DNA from: Limnephilus marmoratus
Lineage: Eukaryota > Arthropoda > Insecta > Trichoptera > Limnephilidae
DNA length: 64,000 bases
Direction of reading: 5' to 3'
Assembly (NCBI GenBank): GCA_917880885.1
Contig: OU862918.1
Span: 30,651,988-30,715,987, forward strand
This document shows, piece after piece, positions 56,420-64,000 of the stretch. Numbering within the stretch: position 1 is the stretch's first letter; each line of letters opens with the position of its first letter. The notes under the pieces are model-generated. The model was given only the letters and a program-made list of their open reading frames with translations. It was not told the DNA's origin and did not search any database. The translations under genes were made by a program, and so were the position numbers.

Positions 56420-56858
56420 TTATTATTTTTTAATTTATAAACTAACGTTTAGACCAGATTTTTATGCATAGCACAAAGTATAACAATTATTATAAGCAAT
56501 AATTGTAAGCCTGAAACACTCATTTACATTGAAAAATCTTCCTAGAAAAGATACTTGCCGCCAACGGGACTTGAACCCGTGTCCCTCTGATTGCCGGTCG
56601 GATGCTCTGACCACTGAGCTATGGCGGCTTATCAAATACCCGCTAAATAATTCAATATATACTAGTGTTTCATTCAACAATTACTGCTTATTATATTTTT
56701 TCCACCTGAAAACAACCAACTTTATTTTGCGAGAGAGACATTGTTAGTGTTAAATCCCTCGCTAGGTGGCTAGTATTGGCGGCAAGTATCTTTTCTCGGA
56801 AGATTTTTCAATGTAAATGAGTGTTTCAGGCTGACAATTATTGCTTATAATAATTGTG
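56420..56858 (-). mobile_element. Solitary diverged copy of the 413-bp tRNA-bearing element
   Basis: Flanked by an 11-bp direct duplication ACCGCTTAGAG (56409-56419 and 56859-56869), the length expected of LINE-type target-primed insertion. It contains the tRNA-like gene and most of the array unit. In addition the tRNA 3' flank is present twice in opposite orientation (about 56460-56560 and 56774-56858), making a foldback with arms of about 85 bp. It appears older than the array, differing at many positions. Confidence 0.8.
56556..56628 (-). tRNA. tRNA-like gene with perfect acceptor stem (anticodon position GGC)
   Basis: 73 nt. Acceptor GCCGCCA pairs fully with TGGCGGC, unlike the array copies. 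D- and T-arms are identical to the array. Anticodon stem TCCGA/TCAGA has one mismatch and the loop CCGGCAA again has C33. Box A and box B are intact. It probably resembles the founder of the array more closely than the array units do. Confidence 0.7.
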
Positions 56859-56869
56859 ACCGCTTAGAG

Positions 56870-57297
56870 ATTTTGATAAGTTGCTTACAAAGTTACTTGA
56901 TTGACCATAAATTAGAAAATGAAGAGAATCCTACAGCCGCACAACGCACGTGAGCTGCATCCAACCAGCAAGCAAGTTTTCAAATACTTGAACATTTACG
57001 GGAACATCCGGAAATACTATTATACTTATAATAAATAGATTTCACACACTGTTTTCACCCTTTTGACAATAGGTATAATTATTTATTTTCTAGATGGGAA
57101 CGGCTCTGTACGAAAGAAATGATCGATTCCTTAGTCATTTTAAAGTTGCAGGAATAAAATTGTTTGAAGCAAAAACTTCTTTAAGAACGTTTAATGTGAA
57201 ACTGGATGAAACGGAAACGAGCGACACTGAAAAGACACAAACACATACATCTTTAGTATATGCATCTATAGATAATAAAATATTTATTTAATTCACG
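56870..57297 (+). pseudogene. Unidentified coding fragment with one internal stop
   Basis: Between about 56905 and 57039 a plus frame reads DHKLENEENPTAAQRT, a TGA, then NQQASFQILEHLREHPEILL. After a TTATTTTCTAG acceptor-like site at 57083-57093, a 65-codon frame (57094-57291) begins MGTALYERNDRFLSHFKVAG. Composition looks coding but I cannot name a family. It could be remnants of a host gene or retrocopy on the strand opposite to the OR. Confidence 0.25.
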
Positions 57298-57825
57298 GGT
57301 ACTCGGTTACAGTATGATACGATAAATCCACAATCCCACGCAAGTCTCATTTAGTTTAGTGATATAAACTACCTAATGATATACCTGCAGACATTCAACG
57401 GACCAAGGATCAAATCCAACGAGATCCAAAAAAATAAATATTTTTATTTTTGTAAAATCAATATATATATTCTTTAAACCACTCCAAAATGAACAGACAA
57501 AAGACAGCAAGATCTTACTACTCCGAAGAAAAAAACACAAATACTAATAAGAAGACCAAATGTGTAGGAAAAGGGGCACTGCAATTCGACGGCAAATTCT
57601 CTTCTTTTCTTTTCCATTTAGTTGTAATCATCCATATCTATCAATAACTTTGTTCATTTTTTCTGTAATTGTTTTCCATTGTTGTTTGTTCTACTTTGGT
57701 TCTATTCAACCTGTCTTTTATTTTTTCGTCTAAATTGTATGTGAAACTTATATTTTTAAAATCTAAATTAATATGTAAGAATTTTAACTATTTCCTCTCA
57801 CCCATGATTTGTATGTTCCTAACTA
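57298..57825. other. AT-rich intronic sequence, nothing recognised
   Basis: No frame or repeat member was seen. Confidence 0.4.
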
Positions 57826-58890
57826 ACTAACTAACCATCACGCCGTTTCTCCGCAAGGGTAGGCAGAGAGGACGGACCGCCAAACAACTCGGTCTTGGCA
57901 CACACTCTTTGCCTCACTCACATTCATACATCGTCTCATACATTCTCTTCTATTATTCTGACTTTTGACATGGCCCGACTCGAGTATTTGATTCACTTGA
58001 TCGTGCCATGTCTTCCTCGGGCGTCCCCGACTTCTTCTACCATTCACATTCGCGTCGTATATTCTTCTTACACTACTTTCTTCGTTCATTCGCTCAACAT
58101 GCCCAAACCATCTGAGGGTCCCTTTCTTAATCTTACTCATTATGCTTACATCAGCTTACATTTTTTGCGGATATCCACATTTCTCACACGATCATACATT
58201 GTTTTACCACATATACGTCTCAGGGATCTCATTTCAACAGCATTCAGCTTACTTTCATCCTTCCTCTGCCAGTTCCATGCCTCACTGCTATACATCAGGG
58301 TAGGTACCAGGACTCCATTGTGGACTGCTAGCTTCGCTTCTTTTGACAGTTTTTATTAGCGCTAACGACATTCAGTCCACCATTAATGGAGTTACCTGCA
58401 TTCACCCTTCTTTCAATATCTCTATCAGCCTTCCCATCTCTCGTAAACACACTACCCAGATACACAAACTCATCCACCTGCTCCAAGTATTCATCATTTA
58501 CAACTATGTTGCATCCTGTTTTCGTACTCTTTCTTTCAAACACCATGACTTTAGACTTACTTACATTCATCATTAACTCATTCTTTATACATACTTCATT
58601 CATCTAGATACGAGAGACTGTAGATCTTCCATAGTGTTAGAAATCAGCACCGCATCATCAGCATACAACAGGCAACATACTTTCAGATTACCCAATTTCG
58701 CGCCCAATCCCACCTCTTTCAATTCTCTCATACAATTATCCATGTATAGATTGAATAACCATGGTGACATTACGCAGCCTTGCTTGACACCTTTTGTGAT
58801 GTCAAACCACCCCGTAAAACCACCGTTCACCCTAACACACGCAACGCTTCCCTCGTACAGAGACGCAATTATGTATGTTCCTCCTATCCT
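57826..58890 (-). pseudogene. RTE-type non-LTR retrotransposon, 3' third, 5'-truncated
   Basis: The best RTE copy in the window. On minus: IIASLYEGSVACVRVNGGF, GVKQGCVMSPWLFNLYMDNC (RT block 4) and LLYADDAVLIS (the catalytic YADD) in one frame (58600-58885). Then FVYLGSVFTRDGK and INGGLNV in a shifted frame (58328-58603), then KIKKGTLRWFGHVERMNE and GRRSRGRPRKTWHDQV in a third (57838-58140), ending YPCGETA. The 3' end is (GTTA)n, as in RTE elements. The endonuclease and most of the RT are missing; at least two frame breaks make it inactive. Confidence 0.88.
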
Positions 58891-59178
58891 AAAATGAGTT
58901 CTTTAACTCATCGGTATTGCTTTAGCAAGAAATAAAAACAAAAACAAAAAAAAAGTATAGAAAAAATCATCTTTAGTTTTCTGAAGGTTTCACTTTTACC
59001 GTGTGTGAATTGCGCACTTTGATTTTTTTTAATTGATACTTTTGTCTTGATAAAAGCGATGCGATCACCAACTCATGAAAAGCCGCACATAATTTAAAAA
59101 CATATAAATTAATTCAATTAACAAAATAATTTCATCGTACCCTGTACGACCCTCAAAATAACAACCTGCACTACCTAC
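58891..59178. other. Intronic sequence next to the OR exon, nothing recognised
   Basis: AT-rich. No feature was seen. Confidence 0.45.
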
Positions 59179-59374
59179 CTTATAATGCTAATATGATGGT
59201 TGATGTATTCTCCCAGCTTTTGCTTGATCACCGCTTTCAAACTGCAGTCCCCCTTGGTTAGTATTCCTCCCCAGCCAGCTTCATTTATCCTCCGGCCCTT
59301 CTGTTTTGCGTGGCGCCGCTCCGACAATATTTGAATATTTTCTAGGTTGAATGTCAATATGTCCAGTTGGCCGA
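59179..59374 (-). CDS. Odorant receptor gene, intracellular-loop exon (first in the window)
   Basis: A 196-nt minus-strand exon with acceptor TTTCCAG and donor GTAGGT. After two bases of a split codon it reads GQLDILTFNLENIQILSERR and ends KQKLGEYINHHISII plus two bases of the next codon. G/x-Q-L-D-I-L-x-x-x-L-E-N followed by a basic linker and x-H-H-x-x-I-I is the standard OR region between TM4 and TM5. Phase matches the exon at 29513-29612 across a 29.6-kb intron. The insert WGGILTKGDC is receptor-specific. Exons for TM1-TM4 were not found up to position 64000 and are presumably further right. Confidence 0.9.
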
Positions 59375-59843
59375 CTGGAAATTGAAATAAAACAGTGAAA
59401 AACCGAACGGCTTGTTTAGCTAGAATTAAATGAAATGGGTTTAGAGTATTTTCGGTGGTGTGGGTGTTTGATGTTCGAAGTGTTTTTTTGCTAATTGAAA
59501 AAAATTTGCATGCGGAGAAGTTTTTTAAAAATTTGACGTCGTTTATTTTTTATGTGACTTCTACAAAATATGTCACTATTGGATGATGGTTTGGGGAGTG
59601 TTAGTGGAAAGGTTTGATTGCAAGGATTTTTAATCCGAATTTTGCAAAAACTGTGGGAAACATGAATGCAGGCAATTTGCTTAATTTTTTTATCGCATTT
59701 ACTTTGTACAGGCATAGGCCATAAATTCTTAATCTTTTTTTGCCCACCGCCCACTTTGAGATTTTTTTTTTGTAGCGCCCCTTAAATGCTTTTACTTACC
59801 AACTGTCATCTGTCGTAGTGAATCTGAAACAGCTATCGTCACA
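59375..59843. other. Intronic sequence, nothing recognised
   Basis: No OR exon or repeat member was recognised upstream of the acceptor in this stretch. Confidence 0.4.
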
Positions 59844-59846
59844 TAT

Positions 59847-60223
59847 AGGGTGTCCGGGGGTAAAGTGCATTAACTTCGAGAGGTGATTCTACATGATAGA
59901 AAACGTAAAAAAGATAAATAACTTTTTTCGATTTCCAACTTTTAGGGGTAGTTTTGAGGTAAACAGATAAAATTAGTCCGGCTTGTACGGCCAGATTTAT
60001 TATTTTCCGCTGTTATGATACGGGCCAATCACAATCGAGTTGGGCGCCCGGCAGGCTCTCAGCAAGTCAGCTAGTGCCTCACAATAAGAATTTTAGTAGA
60101 TAACGTCTTTTTGTATGGGAAAAAAAATGTTGGAATTTAGGAAAAAGTTGTTAATCTTTTTTACTCCTACCATCATGTAGCATCACCTCCCGGAGTAAAT
60201 GCACTTTACCCCCGGACACCCTG
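59847..60223. mobile_element. Non-autonomous TIR element (GGGTGTCCGGGGG ends)
   Basis: Inverted ends GGGTGTCCGGGGGTAAAGTG on both sides continue for about 70 bp into GGTGAT-CTACATGAT and AAAAAAGAT. They are flanked by TATA-like sequence (ACATATA left, GTATATA right), compatible with a TA-type duplication. No coding capacity. Confidence 0.75.
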
Positions 60224-60433
60224 TATATATTTACCACAACGGGGGGGAGGGGGGGCGTAACCACCCACGTTGAAAATCTATGGTATGGGCTCTCAAATGA
60301 TTTAAAGAGTGGTAGGTATAAAATAATAGTGTTGGTAGGAAGTGGTTAGAATGCAATAAGTAGTATTAATTAAACTTTATAATAATAATATTGTATAGCG
60401 GCAACATAAAACAACAGCATTTCTAAATACTTT
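60224..60433. other. Intronic sequence with a G-run remnant
   Basis: GGGGGGGAGGGGGGGCGTAAC at about 60241 (20 nt plus C) resembles the G-run element at 28961. Otherwise nothing. Confidence 0.35.
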
Positions 60434-60620
60434 GACCAGTGAGTGGCCGAGTTGGCTTCGCGTCTGGGTCTCACCCAGGCGTTCTTAGATCAATTCCTCG
60501 ACTGGCTAAGTCCTCCATCATGACGCAAACATCGTTTTCCGCTTATGTAATGTTGGTAGGAGATATTTAAATATTATCAGGTTCTTCGTAACCCGGGAAT
60601 GTTTGTCTTTCTTTCCTTTT
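60434..60620 (+). mobile_element. Repeat family C (SINE-like), copy 1
   Basis: Starts GAGTGGCCGAGTTGGC, which resembles a tRNA-type box A. It continues CTGGCTAAGTCCTCCATCA and ends AACCCGGGAATGTTTGTCTT followed by T/A runs. It is shared with 60843 and 27268. Confidence 0.6.
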
Positions 60621-60730
60621 TTTAAAAGTATGAATAGTTAGGTTTGCGAAATAAAAAAAAACTACCTATATGTAAATATAAATCTAAATCTATAAATTAT
60701 GTAATAATTTTCTTAAATAATTTATTTGTA

Positions 60731-60792
60731 GAGTGAGTTAAAAATAGGTCGAATGGTAAGACTCTCGACTAGTCGCGAGTTCAAATCCCAGC
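60731..60792 (+). other. tRNA-like 3' half
   Basis: GGTAAGACTCTCGACTAGTC then GCGAGTTCAAATCCCAGC resembles the anticodon-to-T-arm half of a tRNA, with a box B variant. It is probably the head of a decayed SINE. Confidence 0.4.
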
Positions 60793-60842
60793 TAAATAAT
60801 TTTTATCTTATTAATTTGAAAAATTTTACAATAATTATTTAA

Positions 60843-61028
60843 TTCAATGACTGGTCGGTGGTTGAGTGAGCATAGCGCTTGAATCCCATCCGGGCGTCGC
60901 GTATACAATTCCTCAACTGGCTAAGTCCTCCATCACAACACAAGCAACCTTTTCGGCTTTCTGTGGTGGTAGTAGGAGATTTTCAAACATTGTTGGGTTA
61001 TTCGTAAACCGGGAATGTTTATCTTTCT

Positions 61029-61059
<31 letters not shown>

Positions 61060-61060
61060 C
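60843..61060 (+). mobile_element. Repeat family C (SINE-like), copy 2, with AT microsatellite tail
   Basis: Aligns with the copy at 60434 from GGTTGAGTGAGCATAGCG to CCGGGAATGTTTATCTTTCT, followed by A(11) and (AT)n at about 61040-61060. Confidence 0.6.
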
Positions 61061-61077
61061 ATTATATCTGTAGCACA

Positions 61078-61340
61078 ATCCAGAGAGGAAGATTCTCTCA
61101 GTATCGACTCGGTGTAAGACCAAAATTCAGAATTTAAACTTTGCTTGAAATGGCTTTAGACTTGTTTAGTGACTAGTTCTGAATATCCAGGTACTTCCCC
61201 GTCTTCCCCTTCCTCTTCACCAATTCCTTCCCCTCCCCACTACTTCAGCATCACAACATACCCTAATTGGGAATGCCTCACTGGCTACAGTAAGGAGTAG
61301 TTGGGACTCTTGTGCGGTATTCACGTAAAAAATAATAAGG
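61078..61340 (+). mobile_element. SINE-A, 5'-truncated copy
   Basis: ATCCAGAGAGGAAGATTCTC through CTTGTGCGGTATTCACGTAA and an A-rich tail. The tRNA head is missing. Confidence 0.75.
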
Positions 61341-62335
61341 AAAGAAATTTTATTATTAAGATTTAATGTTTGCTAAAAATACAGGACACAAGAAGACCAT
61401 TATCGGTAATTGTGTGGTCTTTTTTATGGATTTTCAAATTAAATTTACCAAGAATATCGTGGTTGAAGGTTTTTTCCAGTTTACGTCATAAAATCAAATA
61501 TTATATTTGAAGAAAGAATAAAAAAAAATGATTATTAATATGGACAGAAAAAAAAACCTTTTTTGGTTCCTCTTCCAACAACTTCACTAAAGTTCACCGC
61601 ATCAATCTGTTACTCTGTTTACATTTTTCAAAACGAAAACCAGAAGTAATAATTCTTTATCAGCAAAAAATACGTTTAAAATGGATATAACCCCTAGGTA
61701 CCTATTTATCATAAGACCCCACAAAGGGAAACAGAATCAAAGACTGGAAGTCGTGATAGTGATAAATGTTTCTTTTATTTAAATTTAACAATTGGCGCCT
61801 TTCCATCCACATCCCCGTCCCACTGAACAGACAAACCGATAGAAGTGTACTGTGGGCAAGTTTGTGTTCCCAAATTAAGCTCAATATTTCCATATTTCTG
61901 ATCAAATTGACCAAAAAAATCAGGTCAAATGTTAAAACATCGAAATTTTTTCAAGAACAGACAATCGAATTAATTACCTATCGTACCTACCTGGGCCAAT
62001 GGATAGGGCAGAATGTTGATATCAGTTTTTTTTTATAAAATTAAATACAACAAGGATGTTTTTGTAAACTTGTAATAAAACCGAATTATTAAAAATGCGA
62101 ATCCAGTACACAAAGGAATAAAAAAATAATTCTCTACCGCTTAGGTTCTCAACGTAGGCCTTAACGTCCGCTTGTGGGCGTTTGAGACTTTCAGGGAGGC
62201 AGTAGAAGACCCCGAGAAAATTAGGGGGCGTTGAGATGGGCGTTGAGGGCGTGGGCAGGCAAAAAAATATGGCCTTAAAAGACAAGAAACACGCTAATCA
62301 CGTATTAATAAAGCAAAGTAAACTTAAATATTGGT
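61341..62335. other. Intronic or upstream sequence, nothing firm
   Basis: Minus frames at 61702-61914 and 62022-62285 show no OR signature and no other domain I recognise. Confidence 0.3.
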
Positions 62336-62337
62336 TA

Positions 62338-62862
62338 ATTTTAGTTCCTCTTCTTTGTATGCCGTATCAGGTCCCCCAACGTTGGCGATCACTCTTGAAA
62401 ATGTCTCCCTGTCTTGCGCTGCCCGGAATAGCTCCTCCACACTTTTAATGCCGGTCCACTCTCGTATATTTCGCAGTCAAATTTGTCTCCTTTCAGGCCC
62501 TCGGCGATCCTCTATCTTGCCTTTCAATATTAAATGGAGCGAGTGGTACTTCTCTCCTCGAAGTATATGACCCACATATAAAATTTTCTTGATTTTTATT
62601 AATGTACCTAAGCAGTTTTCTATCTGCTCTAGCCCGCCTAGGAATTTCTGTATTTGCGATCATGTCGATGACCTTGAGCATTCTGCCTCTAACCAGTTCT
62701 TGGTATTTACTTTCAAGGTCCATGTTTCACATCCATACAGCAAGACCGACCATACATAACATTTTAGCATTCTCTGCCTTAGTTTTAAGCTGATATTGTC
62801 ATTGCAGAAGAGGGATTTCATTTTAATGAACGCAGTTCTTGCTGCTTCAATTCTGCACCTAA
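62338..62862 (-). pseudogene. LINE C-terminal fragment (RTE-like), decayed
   Basis: On minus, KYQELVRGRMLKVIDMI, NTEIPRRARADRKLLRYINK, WTGI and VEELFRAAQDRE-like segments follow the order seen after the RT domain in insect RTE-type LINEs (E-x-x-R-R-M-L-K, then N-x-x-x-L-x-R-x, R-K-x-x-Y-x-x-H, W-x-G-x). Several frame breaks are present. It is a different family from the element at 57826. Confidence 0.6.
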
Positions 62863-62869
62863 TTTTTAA

Positions 62870-63330
62870 TTTTTGTTATAGGTAGTATTGTAATCATTTT
62901 TATCAGGTTTGCGAAAATTCAAGTTTTTTGCTAGTTCGGGCAGTGGATGAAAATTGAACTGAAAGATTCCATTTTGATTCCATTACACTCAGATCTACAT
63001 TTAATTGGATGACGTGAAGATTTTTTTAAATTATATAATATTATAATCTTACGTGTATTATTATACAAGATATTATTATACACTATATCATGAATACAAG
63101 AAAGGAGGAGGTAGCAACCCGGTACAAAAGAATTATATTTTCAAAGGGGGCGGTGGGCGAAATAAGGTTTAGAACCTAAGCTCCACCGGAAAGCGTAAAA
63201 ATTACACAACTCATTTACTTCAAGAGAAATTGCAAGAACCACATTAAATTTAAATATAACATTAATATTGTAGTACCTACCTACGCAACATCACGCTAGT
63301 TGATTTTTTTTAAACATTTTATATTTAGGT
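62870..63330. other. AT-rich sequence, nothing recognised
   Basis: No frame or repeat member was seen. Confidence 0.4.
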
Positions 63331-63490
63331 GAATACCGCACAAGAGTCCCAACTGCTCCCGTCCGGTTTGATTATGTTAAATTGGGGTGTGTTGTGAGGG
63401 TGAAGATAGTGGGGAGGAGAGGGAGATGCTAAAAGAGAGGGGGGAAATATCAGGCTATTCAGATCAGGTCACTAAACATGGCTAAGGCCA
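63331..63490 (-). mobile_element. SINE-A, 3' part, cut by an LTR insertion
   Basis: GTGAATACCGCACAAGAGTC through CACTAAACATGGCTAAGGCC on plus is the complement of the SINE-A 3' third. It breaks at 63490 exactly where the LTR starts. Confidence 0.75.
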
Positions 63491-64000
63491 TGTAGGGGCG
63501 TGTAAATAGCCCCAGACACGAGGGAATACTACCCTATGTAAATTAATGAAAGATGAACTCTTCCCTATGTGACACAAAACAGATTATACAGCAATTCCAA
63601 AATCCTCAGTGAAAACAAAACAAATACTCACTCATAGAATGCAGCTCTCCATACGATGTCCAGACAAACGACACTAGTTTCCTTCGTATATTGATTTTGC
63701 CAAGGCGGTATTGTACAATCTCAACAGATGTTTATCACAGGAAGAAAGTTCACACATTGAATATGAATTTTGCACATTAATCGTACGTGTCAAAACCTCA
63801 CAACAATACTTCAATTATAGGTTAATGATTTGATTAGGACTGACATCTATTGGCTTTCACCAACACTCACGTCGGAAGTAATTGCTTGCTCCACAGAGGT
63901 AAGAAAATGCATGAATTAACTGAATTTCAATGTCATATAAGGAAATTCAATATAATGCAACCACCATAGATAGCGCCCCATGGTCCCATAGCATAAATTA
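63491..64000 (+). mobile_element. LTR of the 46.8-kb solo-LTR family, cut by window end
   Basis: Begins TGTAGGGGCGTG and follows the solo LTR at 46798 for 510 bp with roughly 10 percent difference by eye. About 65 bp are beyond the window. Whether it is solo or the start of a full element cannot be seen. Confidence 0.8.

Noticed and set aside
61702..62285. Minus-strand frames as N-terminal exons of the odorant receptor
   Set aside because: No OR motif, no phase-compatible donor/acceptor pair found, and composition like background.

Overview
The window is AT-rich nuclear DNA from an insect. The evidence is four spliced minus-strand exons of a seven-transmembrane insect odorant receptor (OR), a Ty3/gypsy LTR retrotransposon, tRNA-derived SINEs, RTE-type and other LINE fragments, and PIF/Harbinger and hAT DNA elements. 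The LINE and receptor sequences read most like those of moths and butterflies, but that placement is inference. Nothing bacterial is present.

Host gene. The only host gene I can support is the C-terminal half of one OR gene on the minus strand. Its exons are 59179-59374, 29513-29612, 28579-28692 and 18156-18311, with matching splice phases and about 188 codons. The introns between them are 29566, 820 and 10267 bp. The N-terminal exons probably lie beyond the right edge. The short last exon was not securely found.

Layout. 1-6 kb: mostly unannotatable AT-rich DNA, with a 9-bp minisatellite and hairpins. 6-18 kb: a graveyard of nested mobile elements (repeat family B, SINE-A, RTE fragments, two PIF/Harbinger derivatives, a foldback element, a hAT element with a perfect 8-bp target duplication). 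18.2-28.6 kb: a large OR intron holding a young gypsy element with identical LTRs and an unexplained 195-codon ORF. 28.7-29.5 kb: a small intron half-filled by a G-tract-rich inverted-repeat element. 29.6-59.2 kb: the giant OR intron. It holds (i) a 15.9-kb, almost invariant tandem array of 413-bp units, each with one complete tRNA-like gene (30 minus, 8 plus, plus two halves at the edges of an internal inversion); (ii) a LINE 3' end split by a solo LTR; (iii) a second array of 17 x 91 bp grown from the tRNA half of a SINE; (iv) a solitary diverged copy of the 413-bp element with an 11-bp target duplication; and (v) an RTE copy. 59.4-64 kb: a TIR element, more SINE pieces, a LINE fragment and a second copy of the solo-LTR family cut by the window end.

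The most unusual content is the pair of tRNA-derived tandem arrays inside a receptor-gene intron, and the inversion of the first array's end with one breakpoint in the anticodon loop of a tRNA-like unit. Coordinates of old repeats are approximate to about 10-30 bp. Family labels (SINE-A, family B, family C) are mine.
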